Below are positions 8,481-16,114 of a DNA stretch of 64,000 nt, in pieces. Origin of the DNA: Treponema parvum (lineage in GTDB: Bacteria; Spirochaetota; Spirochaetia; Treponematales; Treponemataceae). Made by a program: the position numbers and the translations under genes. Position 1 is the stretch's first letter; every line of letters begins with the position of its first letter. A model generated the notes under the pieces. The model had not been told where the DNA came from, searched no databases, and worked only from the letters and a program-made list of their open reading frames with translations. Location of the stretch: assembly GCF_017893965.1 (NCBI RefSeq), contig NZ_CP054142.1, positions 2,294,001-2,358,000 on the forward strand. The letters run 5' to 3'.

Positions 8481-9392
8481 ATGAACATATGTCTTTTTTC
8501 CGAAGAAGAAATAAACAGACCTCTTTTGTGGCAGGATGAAAGGGCTCAGCATCTCATAAAAATCCTTCATAAAAAAGAAGGCGACTCTTTTACGGCGGGA
8601 ATAATCGACGGCAAAGCCGGCTCCGCAACAGTCTTGCGTATTGTTCCCAAAACACAGATCGAATTTTCGTTTACGGCGGAAAACGATGGTAAACCTCCGT
8701 ATCCTCTAAGCATGATCATAGGGTTTCCGCGCCCGATACAGCTTAGGCGGCTTTTGCGCGATGCGGCGGGGCTCGGTGTGAAAAGCATTCATTTAACGGG
8801 TACGGAACTCGGTGAAAAATCGTATTTGAAGTCAACTCTGATAGAAAGCGACGCCGCGCGAAAAATGCTGATCGACGGCACTTCTCAAGCGGGAAGCACT
8901 CATTTACCTGAGCTCTGCGTGCATTCAAAGCTCGAAGAATGTCTTGACTCGGACTTCTCTGCCGCAACCGGCAAAGACAATGAAAACTCATCCGAAGGCC
9001 GTACAAAAAAAACATCCGTCGAAAAAAACAGCGATTCGCACGATGATGCGCCGTCCGGGATTTATACATGCAACGCGCCATCGCATAGCCGCCCGCCAAA
9101 CCGAACGATTCCTCCGCTTAAAATTGCCTTGGATAATATCAATGCGGAATGTTCTCTTTCGGAGTTTTTAAAAAAGAATAAAATTGACGGCCTTTCCTAC
9201 AAAAAAAACGGATATATGCGCCCTATAGTAGCGGCGATAGGCAGCGAACGCGGATGGACGGATAATGAACGCCGCCTTTTTGAAAAGGCGGGCTTTACGC
9301 TATGCAGCATGGGAAGCCGAATTCTCAGGACGGAAACCGCTGCGACAGTCGCAGCTTCCGTCATCCTCGATCACATGGGGCTTTTGGACTAG
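8481..9392 (+). CDS. rsmE: 16S rRNA (uracil1498-N3)-methyltransferase
   Basis: SPOUT-fold methyltransferase that modifies U1498 of 16S rRNA, 303 residues (family about 240). The N-terminal PUA-like part has HLIKILHKKEGD. The SPOUT part begins LSMIIGFPRP and ends with the SAM-binding knot AIGSERGWTDNE and GSRILRTETAATVA. The extra length is a hydrophilic insert of about 60 residues (around 155-215, rich in Ser, Lys, Asp). It lies between the two halves of the methyltransferase domain and looks unstructured; it seems lineage specific. The transcript is predicted to be leaderless. Confidence 0.93.
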   Translation: MNICLFSEEEINRPLLWQDERAQHLIKILHKKEGDSFTAGIIDGKAGSATVLRIVPKTQIEFSFTAENDGKPPYPLSMIIGFPRPIQLRRLLRDAAGLGVKSIHLTGTELGEKSYLKSTLIESDAARKMLIDGTSQAGSTHLPELCVHSKLEECLDSDFSAATGKDNENSSEGRTKKTSVEKNSDSHDDAPSGIYTCNAPSHSRPPNRTIPPLKIALDNINAECSLSEFLKKNKIDGLSYKKNGYMRPIVAAIGSERGWTDNERRLFEKAGFTLCSMGSRILRTETAATVAASVILDHMGLLD

Positions 9393-9718
9393 CCGGCCGG
9401 TTTTATATCCGGTTTTAGAGGTTTTACATCCTAAGTCGGTGCAATTTGCCCGTAGAACTTTTTTTTCGGCGGCGCATCTTTCCCGTCGGTATCCTTTGCA
9501 GGCGCATTTCGCCCGCCGACATATTTTGCCGACAGCGCCTTCAAATGTTAAATTTTTACACCGATATGTAAAAAAATCAATGCCTTCACTAGAATGAAGA
9601 CAAAGTATGTGTTAATATACGGGAACCTTTAAAAACGCGGTCGAGCTTTTGTCGAGCTTTTAAGGTAGAATTCTGTGAGCGGCACCGGCGTCACGCTGCT
9701 GGAACCTCGCCTTAAGGA
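9393..9718. other. Intergenic region after rsmE
   Basis: Non-coding stretch. It opens with a small hairpin (GCCGG...CCGGTTTTAG, possible weak terminator). Then comes a G/C-rich low-similarity area with repeated GTCGG/CCGAC words, and a short direct repeat (TCGAGCTTTT twice, 9642-9660). No supported gene; the open frames here do not look coding. Confidence 0.5.
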
Positions 9719-9801
9719 TCTCGTTTTCAAAACGCATCATTTCATCGAGCAACAAAAGAATCGAAAACCTCGAATTTCATAAAGCTCGAAATTGATATTA
9801 A
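9719..9801 (+). repeat. Family C leader repeat, copy 1
   Basis: About 83 bp, closely similar to 60180-60262. Shared blocks include TTTTCAAAACGCATCATTTC (allowing single changes), TCGARCAAC, and CTCGAAATTGATATTAAA. Both copies point at the next gene and stop shortly before its ribosome site. In this copy the CTCGAA words give a weaker hairpin than in copy 2. Confidence 0.65.
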
Positions 9802-9818
9802 ACATAATAAGGAAAAAC

Positions 9819-10625
9819 GTGGACAACGCAAAAATAAAACAAATTTTACTTGATATACAGGGAACCGATCTCGACTTTACGGTAACCATGACCGGCAAAG
9901 CAAGCAAAAAAGTCAACGGCCTTTATAAGCCCGAAACGTACGAAATTCTTTTGCACAATAAGAATTTCAAATCCGACAATCAGCTTGTTTATACGGCGGT
10001 TCACGAATATACGCATCACCTTATAAATGAAAAGCAGCTCGCGGAATCCGGCGGCCGTCAGCCTCCCAAGGGCTCAAGAATCCACACTCAGGCGTTTTGG
10101 GCCAAATTTCACGAACTTTTGGAAATTGCCGAACAAAAAGGATACTATGTATTGGGACTTGAAAATTCTCCGGAACTTGAAGCGCTTACCGAAAAAATAA
10201 AAAAAGAATACATAGAGACTAACGGCCGCCTAATGCAGGAATTCGGTAAACTTTTGGCAAAAGCTCACGAACTTTGCGAAGCCGCAGGAATCCGCTATGA
10301 AGACTATATCGACAGAATCCTGTGTCTTCCAAGGGCTAGCGCAAGGGACATAACAAGGACGTCTCTCGTTCCGGCAGATCCCGCCGTAGGATTCGACAAC
10401 ATGAAGCTGCTTTCGCAGATAAAGCGGCCCGATGAACGCGCTGCCGCCGAACAGCAGCTTTTGTCCGGGAAAGCGCCGGACACCGTACGGGCGATGCTGA
10501 AAAAGAAAGCTGAAAAAATTGATCCTAAAGAAAAACTTGAAAGAGAACGCGATCGCCTGAACAAAATGATTTCAAGCCTTACCCGGCGGCTGGAATTTGT
10601 GGAGGAAAGCCTTGCGCAGATGTAA
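9819..10625 (+). CDS. Putative HExxH metallopeptidase
   Basis: I do not recognise a characterised family. The 268-residue product has a zinc-peptidase-like HEYTHH motif (around residues 68-73) in a helix after a predicted beta-rich N-terminal part, giving an SprT- or ImmA-like core. A lysine- and glutamate-rich helical C-terminus follows (coiled coil, about 215-268). The chosen start is GTG at 9819, with AAGGA 3-8 nt upstream; a TTG at 9792 is less likely. There is no signal peptide, so a cytoplasmic protease or peptide-binding role is inferred. It is preceded by repeat C and overlaps the next gene. Confidence 0.75.
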   Translation: MDNAKIKQILLDIQGTDLDFTVTMTGKASKKVNGLYKPETYEILLHNKNFKSDNQLVYTAVHEYTHHLINEKQLAESGGRQPPKGSRIHTQAFWAKFHELLEIAEQKGYYVLGLENSPELEALTEKIKKEYIETNGRLMQEFGKLLAKAHELCEAAGIRYEDYIDRILCLPRASARDITRTSLVPADPAVGFDNMKLLSQIKRPDERAAAEQQLLSGKAPDTVRAMLKKKAEKIDPKEKLERERDRLNKMISSLTRRLEFVEESLAQM

Positions 10626-11832
10626 AGCCGCTATCTTAAAGCTTTTGGGCGTCTCGAAAAACCCGCTCTTAGCGATTTTTTTCTATGTTTTACATACCGT
10701 TTCGGCTCAAAACTTCCCCGAACAGGTGGGAAAAACGGATGCGATGTCCTTGTCTGGGACGTCGAGCATCGCTTCTCCGTCTCAAGACAACGCTTGGTAT
10801 GTTCCGGGAAAAACCAACATAAAGGACATCCTGTCAGAACAGTACGAACAGGACGCCCGATCGTCTTCTCCCGCTCTTTCGGAACGGCAAGATCCGCAAG
10901 ATTCGAAGGAAGATCTTTCAAACTCCGACGATGATAAAGATGAAATAATCACCGCTTTCGATTTTATAAAACTGAACGAAGAAGGACTTCTTTCAAACAC
11001 ACAAGAGCTTTTTTCCGGTAAAAATGCGGATCTGCCCGAAATCATTTACAAATTCAGGGAAATAAAAAAAGACGCCGCTTCGCTTTTCAAAAAAGAAAAT
11101 AAATCAAATATATTAAACATATCGTCCGACGCGTCCGTGTTGCGTTTTATAGTAAACGGCAAAGACATATATCCGTCCTGCAGAAGCATTTATTTCAGCC
11201 GAATAGAAAGGAATAAACCATTTTTGCTTGCCGGCGACCGTCTATACGATCAGGGAAACAAACCGTATTCCGAAACATTTTATTTTTTGTTCGTTCCAGC
11301 AGGAAGGAGCGGAGGACAGGAAGTTTACAGAGTAAAAGCCGCCGTAATGCAAAATGATATAAATGAAAATTCGGAACTGTACGACCTTGCAGCGATAAAA
11401 GATCTTTATGCTTTTAGAACCGGCAGTTTTATTTCCATACACAGCGGAATTAATGATAAAGACGGTAACGGCTCCGATTACCGCCTCAGCCGAAGTGAAC
11501 CGGACGGCGAAGCCCTTCTATTAAGTGCCGCTCGGCAAAGCGGCATGGATTCCTCGGCCAATTCTATCGGCTCGCTTAAACAGTCAAATCCGCCCAGTTC
11601 GGTCAGCCGGTATAATCCGTCTAACTCGTCTGGACAGCCGAATCCGTCCAGATCAGCCGGCCGATCCGATTCGGCAGGATCCGGCGACACCGGCGGTTTT
11701 TCCGCATCGTCAAGCTTAAACTCCGGCAGTGATGAAAAAGTCGCCATAGATTTTCTTATGGTTATAAGGAATCATTTGGCTATGGTTAAGAATAAGGAAA
11801 GTGTGCTTGAATTCAGCTGCCGCACAAATTGA
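10612..11832 (+). CDS. Exported protein of unknown function
   Basis: A 406-residue protein with a signal-peptide-like N-terminus ending in TVSAQ (around residue 32). I place the start at TTG 10612 because GGAGG lies 6 nt upstream; it overlaps the upstream gene's end by 14 nt, suggesting coupled translation. The middle is a soluble alpha/beta region (FDFIKLNEEGLL, RFIVNGKDIYPS). From about 310 to 370 it is a low-complexity Ser/Pro/Asn/Gly linker. No catalytic motif is recognised. It shares an operon with the HExxH protein and may be its exported partner, which is inference only. Confidence 0.7.
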   Translation: MRRCKAAILKLLGVSKNPLLAIFFYVLHTVSAQNFPEQVGKTDAMSLSGTSSIASPSQDNAWYVPGKTNIKDILSEQYEQDARSSSPALSERQDPQDSKEDLSNSDDDKDEIITAFDFIKLNEEGLLSNTQELFSGKNADLPEIIYKFREIKKDAASLFKKENKSNILNISSDASVLRFIVNGKDIYPSCRSIYFSRIERNKPFLLAGDRLYDQGNKPYSETFYFLFVPAGRSGGQEVYRVKAAVMQNDINENSELYDLAAIKDLYAFRTGSFISIHSGINDKDGNGSDYRLSRSEPDGEALLLSAARQSGMDSSANSIGSLKQSNPPSSVSRYNPSNSSGQPNPSRSAGRSDSAGSGDTGGFSASSSLNSGSDEKVAIDFLMVIRNHLAMVKNKESVLEFSCRTN

Positions 11833-11847
11833 AATTTTAAAGAAACT

Positions 11848-12582
11848 ATGGCAGAACTCATCAATATCAATGACGGACTTTTAAAACTGGGATTTAACGA
11901 AAACGATTCTTTACGGCAGGAACATCAAGACGGAAAAGCGGATCTTTGCCCTTTACAGACTCTTGCCCAAAAGATGGAAGTCTATGTCAAAGAAATCCGT
12001 CTTTTCAATTCCGCCTACGACCTTGTAAACACTGACGATCGCAACGAAATAATCGTAAACCACATCTTTGACAGCCTTTCCGCCGTTCCGATTATTCTGC
12101 GTTTGGAAAAATCCTTACGAGCGGAAAAAAATAAAATCACCATAGGCGACATCGGATCGGGAGCGGGATTGCCGGGCATTCCGCTGGCGGCGGCATTACC
12201 TAAAGCGGAATTCGTACTCATCGAGAGGATGAGCAAACGGTGCGCTTTTTTACAAAACTGCGCCGCCATACTGAATCTGAAAAATGTCTGCATTAAAAAT
12301 ATCGAAGCCGAACGAATGCAGCCTGAAAGTCTTGATATTGCGGTATTCCGCGCCTTCAGACCGCTGGACAAAAAAATCTTAAGCACGGTGATGAACACGG
12401 TCGTTCCGGGGGGCTTTGCCGCAGCCTACAAGGCAAAAAAAGAAAAGATCGCAGAAGAGATGAAAGGCCTTTCATACTCGATAAAAGATTATTCGGTAGA
12501 AAAACTTTTCGTTCCTTATCTTACTGACGCCGAAGGGGACAAAAAGAGAGAGAGAAATCTTGTCATAATAAAGAAGGATTAG
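11848..12582 (+). CDS. rsmG: 16S rRNA (guanine527-N7)-methyltransferase
   Basis: Class I SAM methyltransferase (GidB) that methylates G527 of 16S rRNA, 244 residues, slightly above the usual length. Motifs: FNSAYDLVNTDDRNEIIVNH before the core, SAM-binding GDIGSGAGLPGIPLA, ERMSKRCAFL, and FRAFRPLDK. It starts 15 nt after the exported-protein stop, so it probably belongs to the same transcript, and ends 11 nt from a convergent gene. Confidence 0.95.
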   Translation: MAELININDGLLKLGFNENDSLRQEHQDGKADLCPLQTLAQKMEVYVKEIRLFNSAYDLVNTDDRNEIIVNHIFDSLSAVPIILRLEKSLRAEKNKITIGDIGSGAGLPGIPLAAALPKAEFVLIERMSKRCAFLQNCAAILNLKNVCIKNIEAERMQPESLDIAVFRAFRPLDKKILSTVMNTVVPGGFAAAYKAKKEKIAEEMKGLSYSIKDYSVEKLFVPYLTDAEGDKKRERNLVIIKKD

Positions 12583-12593
12583 TTAGTATCGGA

Positions 12594-13952
12594 TCAATTA
12601 GGAGAAGCGACTCGTTTTAAAAGCTTAATAAGAGCATCTTTTTCGACAAGGTCTATAGGGCGGCCTTCGATGTATTTATGGGCGCCTTCGCTGAACATTC
12701 CGGCTGCAAAACAAATTCCTTTGTCGGCCTTTGTGTCTTTTATCTTATTGTGAAATTCGCGAACAAATAATTCCCCAACTACGCCGGAAGTCCTGTAGAA
12801 TCGGAACAATTCGGTATCTTCCCATTTTGTAGTTTCTACTGTACAAAGGATGTCCGCGCTGTCTTGGTTAACTGTGATGTCGAGTATCTTTACAAAAGAA
12901 TTTTGACAAAACGTAACCACAGCCTTGCGGCAAAGGGCGACAAAGTCGCTCGTTCCCGACATGAGATACGTCTGTAAATTGGTGTTTTGATTTAATTCCT
13001 GATAACGCGACATTAAAACCGCGACATCTTTATAAGTCGGAACTATCGATTGTATCTGCTTGAGAAGGTCCAGTCCTAAAGCAATTTTATTGGAAGCAAA
13101 ACAGGTCTGAGCCATGTTATAACGCAGCTCCACCGCAACTTCAGGCGGCACGTCGGGTATTCTCAAACCAATTTCAAAATCCTGAAGGGCTTTATCGTAT
13201 TGCTTTGCATTTAAATTCATCTTTCCCGTAGCCAGACAAGAGCGCGGGCCGTACACAGGATCGGGGCGCAAGTGCATAAAGATTTTCATCGCCTTTTCGC
13301 CGTAACCGGATTCGTACATGGCGTCCGCCATAGCAAACAGTATTTCCTTATCGTCGGGATATTCGTCGATGGTTCTGCGCAAAAAATTCAGACTTTCCCT
13401 GAATTTTCCGGATTTATAGAGCGCAAGCCCCATCGGTCTGTAAACGGAACTTGTGTCCGGCCTTACTACAAGGGCTTTTTTTAAACACGGAATGGCGCGG
13501 GCAAAATCGTTATTTTCATAGCAAGCAATGCCTAGGTTATAACACGTGTCAAAATCATCCGGTTTTAAACGGTATGCGACGGCAAGCCCTTTAAATGAAT
13601 CTTGAGTCTTACCCAGTTTTAACGCGCAAATTCCCTGCCTGAGAGCAACCGTAAATTCATCAACTTCGGGATGGAGCCTTGCGATGTCAACCAAAGTGTT
13701 GTAAAGCGGAAAGGCTTTTTCCCACTCATGACGGCGGAAATAACAGTCGGACAGTTCAACTAAAGAAGCCGTGTGATGCGGATCCTGCTTGAGTTTTCTT
13801 GTCGCCTCTTTTATTATTCTCGAATCATCCTTTTTTTCCGGCATTGATTTTTTACCTCTACCGGAAGATCTTTTCGAAGACAAAACGGAAATAAGAGCTA
13901 TAACGCCGAGTAGGACAACGGACACTATAACGATAGGAAAAAGACTAAACAT
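12594..13952 (-). CDS. TPR membrane protein with Mrr-like C-terminal domain
   Basis: A 452-residue protein with an N-terminal transmembrane helix (about 4-26), then a basic stretch and at least six tetratricopeptide repeats (about 45-300; for example DTCYNLGIACYENNDFARAI). A C-terminal alpha/beta domain follows (about 330-452). The tail GICFAAGMFSEGAHKYIEG followed by PIDLVEKDALIKLL resembles the end of Mrr-type restriction-endonuclease-fold domains (a G-x-F-x-x-x-A pattern, then I-x-L-I-D-x-x-x-L). The catalytic E/QxK core is not clearly conserved, so nuclease activity is doubtful. A treponemal scaffold protein is the best guess. Confidence 0.8.
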   Translation of the reverse strand: MFSLFPIVIVSVVLLGVIALISVLSSKRSSGRGKKSMPEKKDDSRIIKEATRKLKQDPHHTASLVELSDCYFRRHEWEKAFPLYNTLVDIARLHPEVDEFTVALRQGICALKLGKTQDSFKGLAVAYRLKPDDFDTCYNLGIACYENNDFARAIPCLKKALVVRPDTSSVYRPMGLALYKSGKFRESLNFLRRTIDEYPDDKEILFAMADAMYESGYGEKAMKIFMHLRPDPVYGPRSCLATGKMNLNAKQYDKALQDFEIGLRIPDVPPEVAVELRYNMAQTCFASNKIALGLDLLKQIQSIVPTYKDVAVLMSRYQELNQNTNLQTYLMSGTSDFVALCRKAVVTFCQNSFVKILDITVNQDSADILCTVETTKWEDTELFRFYRTSGVVGELFVREFHNKIKDTKADKGICFAAGMFSEGAHKYIEGRPIDLVEKDALIKLLKRVASPN

Positions 13953-14083
13953 CTGCTATAAAAAATCCCCCAAAATAAAAGCGTCGCAAAAACGCATATT
14001 CCAGCCGTCTGCCGAAAATATCTCTTTGCAGAAGACAAGATTCCCTTTATGTATAATATCGGCAGAATTCCGTAGAAAAATTA

Positions 14084-15250
14084 CTATTGTAATTCCTTTA
14101 TCATGTCCGCAATGCGCGAAACGGCGATTTTTATTTTATCGATATTTGTCGCATAGCAACAGCGGACAAATCCCTCTCCCGCTTCTCCGAAAACGCTGCC
14201 CGGAATCACCGCCACCTGATGTTTTTCTATGAGCCGAGTGGCAAATTCTTCGCTTGAAAGAGAAGTGGAACGTATATCCGGAAAAATATAAAACGCACCT
14301 TCGGGCTCCGCACACGGCAGATTAATGCTGCAAAATGCATTATACATCAGGTTGCGTCTTTGCCGATAGCTTGTTCGCATTTTTTCAACTTCCGCCCAGC
14401 CGTTTCGAAGTCCTTCCGCAGCCGCATATTGGCTCATGATCGGCGCGCATATTGTCGAATACTGGTGAAGCTTATTTACCTGCTCCATTAAATCGCCGGG
14501 GGCGGCAACAAAGCCTATGCGCCAGCCGGTCATTGCAAATGCTTTGCTGAATCCGTTTAAAACCACAGTATAGTCCTTCATTCCCGAAAAACTGCCTATT
14601 GAAACGTGTTTGACTCCGTCATAGACAAGTTCACAGTAAACTTCGTCGCTTAAACACCAGATTTTGTGTTTTTTTACCGTTTCGGCTATTTTTTTCAATT
14701 CCTGCGCGGGAATAACGCGTCCTGTGGGATTGTTCGGCGAACAGAGCATGACAGCCTTGGTTTTGGGGCTTATCGCGTTTTCTATCTGTTCGGCGGAAGG
14801 AATAAATCCGTTATCCCTTGTGTTCAAGCGGATAATATTTACGCCGCACAACGAAGCGAGCGGCTGATAACTGACATAACAGGGTTCGCACACGATAATT
14901 TCATCGCCGGGATTCAATATGGCGCGTAAAACCGCATCCACAGCCTCGGATACGCCGATTGTGACAAGAATTTCCGCTTTAGGTTCGTAGAAAAGTTTAT
15001 AGCGTTCAAGGTACTTTGCGATTTCTTCGCGCAGTTCAAGAAGGCCGCGGTTTGAAGTGTATGACGTCTGTCCCTTTTCAAGGTGATAAAACGCTTCTTC
15101 GCGCATGAGCCACGGCGTAGGAAAATCAGGTTCGCCTACGCCCAAAGAGATTATATCGTCACGCCCTATAATCAGATCAAAAAATTTGCGGATTCCGGAC
15201 GGTTGAGTTTCCAAAATTTTCGAAGAAAATCTATCCTCCCTGTCGTTCAT
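14084..15250 (-). CDS. PLP-dependent class I/II aminotransferase
   Basis: A 388-residue fold-type I aminotransferase of the aspartate aminotransferase I-gamma group. Visible: GVGEPDFPTPW near the N-terminus, CSPNNPTGRVI (around 168-178), LSDEVYCELVYDG (PLP-binding Asp), and the Schiff-base Lys in NGFSKAFAMTGWRIGF (Lys around 231). Candidate roles are aromatic, alanine or N-acetyl-LL-diaminopimelate-type transamination; sequence alone does not decide. Its ATG shares one nucleotide with the stop of the Lrp-type regulator upstream, so the pair is coupled and probably co-regulated by the amino acid that binds the regulator. Confidence 0.92.
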   Translation of the reverse strand: MNDREDRFSSKILETQPSGIRKFFDLIIGRDDIISLGVGEPDFPTPWLMREEAFYHLEKGQTSYTSNRGLLELREEIAKYLERYKLFYEPKAEILVTIGVSEAVDAVLRAILNPGDEIIVCEPCYVSYQPLASLCGVNIIRLNTRDNGFIPSAEQIENAISPKTKAVMLCSPNNPTGRVIPAQELKKIAETVKKHKIWCLSDEVYCELVYDGVKHVSIGSFSGMKDYTVVLNGFSKAFAMTGWRIGFVAAPGDLMEQVNKLHQYSTICAPIMSQYAAAEGLRNGWAEVEKMRTSYRQRRNLMYNAFCSINLPCAEPEGAFYIFPDIRSTSLSSEEFATRLIEKHQVAVIPGSVFGEAGEGFVRCCYATNIDKIKIAVSRIADMIKELQ

Positions 15251-15747
15251 TACGCTGTGACCCCTTCGCGGCGGTCACGTTCGGCTTCCGCATAAACTAT
15301 ATCGTTTTCTTTATATGTTTTAAGTATAAAATGCGTCTTTGTGGAACGCACGCCTTCCAAAGTGGATAGTTTGCTTGAAACAAAAAAAGCGACTTCTTTT
15401 AAAGTCTCTCCTTCGATTATCACTTTAAGATCATATCCGCCGCTCATGAGATAAAGCGATTTTACCTGCGGAAAACGCCAAATTCTGTCGGCAATAGCGT
15501 CAAAACCGTGTTCTCGCTGAGGAGTTACCTGAATTTCTATTTCGGCACAGACCTTTCCTCTGTTGTTTTCATCCTTTTCGGGATTTACGATAGCGGCGTA
15601 CTTCATTATGACGCCGTTGTCTTCGAGTTTTTTAATGATATTCCCTACATCCGCAGCGGATAATTTTGTCATTGCGGCAATATCATTGATCGAAAGCCGT
15701 GCGTTTTCACGCAGCAATGAAAGAATCTCTTCACTATGTTTATCCAT
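15250..15747 (-). CDS. Lrp/AsnC-family transcriptional regulator
   Basis: A 165-residue regulator. The N-terminal winged HTH reads SINDIAAMTKLSAADVGNII (about 20-39). A C-terminal RAM (ligand-binding) domain follows (about 70-150; LYLMSGGYDLKVIIEG). The start at 15747 gives the typical family N-terminus MDKHSEEILSLL; an in-frame extension to 15831 is not family-like. It probably senses an amino acid and controls the aminotransferase downstream, with which it overlaps by 1 nt. Confidence 0.9.
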   Translation of the reverse strand: MDKHSEEILSLLRENARLSINDIAAMTKLSAADVGNIIKKLEDNGVIMKYAAIVNPEKDENNRGKVCAEIEIQVTPQREHGFDAIADRIWRFPQVKSLYLMSGGYDLKVIIEGETLKEVAFFVSSKLSTLEGVRSTKTHFILKTYKENDIVYAEAERDRREGVTA

Positions 15748-15871
15748 AACGGGCGCCTCTTTTAAATGAATTTGGAACACGGCTCTCTGAAAACCGACGC
15801 GGTTTTTAGAAACCTCCGACGGAATATACAATAAAGTATTTCAAAATAATTAGCAACAAAGGAAATCGGAC

Positions 15872-15966
15872 AGGAGTCCTAGGGAACCGCAGCGGAGACT
15901 GTACGAGCGTGAAACAAGTATCGGCGTAAAGAAAAAGGCGGAACGCGAGGCGGCGCAACTGACGCC
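15872..15966 (-). repeat. Truncated copy of the MITE-like element
   Basis: Positions 15911-15964 match the complement of 1357-1412 at roughly four of five bases (GAAACAAGTATCGGCGTAAA against GAAACAAGCATCGGCATAAA, then a shared GGAACGCGAGGC and AACTGACGC). Outside this, CAGGAGTCCTAGGG (from 15872) resembles the terminal repeat of the long copy at 10 of 14 positions. The opposite half is missing. It lies directly before the hisG promoter. Confidence 0.55.
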
Positions 15967-15984
15967 GGGCCGCAAAAACTTTGA

Positions 15985-16013
15985 TTGCCTACCTTTTGTT
16001 TTTTATATATACT
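15985..16013 (+). promoter_or_regulatory. hisG promoter
   Basis: TTGCCT (15985-15990), 17-nt spacer, TATACT (16008-16013). The predicted start is near 16020, giving a leader of about 95 nt that holds family A copy 1. Confidence 0.6.
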
Positions 16014-16032
16014 TTGCGTACTTTATGAGAAT

Positions 16033-16110
16033 TATTAACTGTGCGCAAAGAGCGCACGAATTGCACTTGGTCGGAAATTGAAATTTCCTCATATGTCGTT
16101 TTATAGGAGT
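16033..16110 (+). repeat. Family A structured leader, copy 1 (hisG)
   Basis: Two hairpins in tandem: GTGCGC-aaaga-GCGCAC (16041-16057), then AATTGCACTTGGTC and GGAAATT-ga-AATTTCC (16073-16088). A Shine-Dalgarno ATAGGAG follows. The same order is found before the FGGY kinase, ychF and dctP genes, and in an orphan copy at 27266. It is inside the predicted hisG 5' UTR. Confidence 0.7.
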
Positions 16111-16114
16111 TATC

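Noticed and set aside
9265-9597. Plus-strand frame overlapping the end of rsmE
   Set aside because: It overlaps a certain gene in another frame and shows no domain; it continues into non-coding repeats.
15911-15964. The repeat block reads through as a peptide (ETSIGVKKKAEREAA)
   Set aside because: The other copy has frame shifts and a stop shortly after, and the block lies in non-coding DNA; a nucleic-acid-level repeat explains it better.
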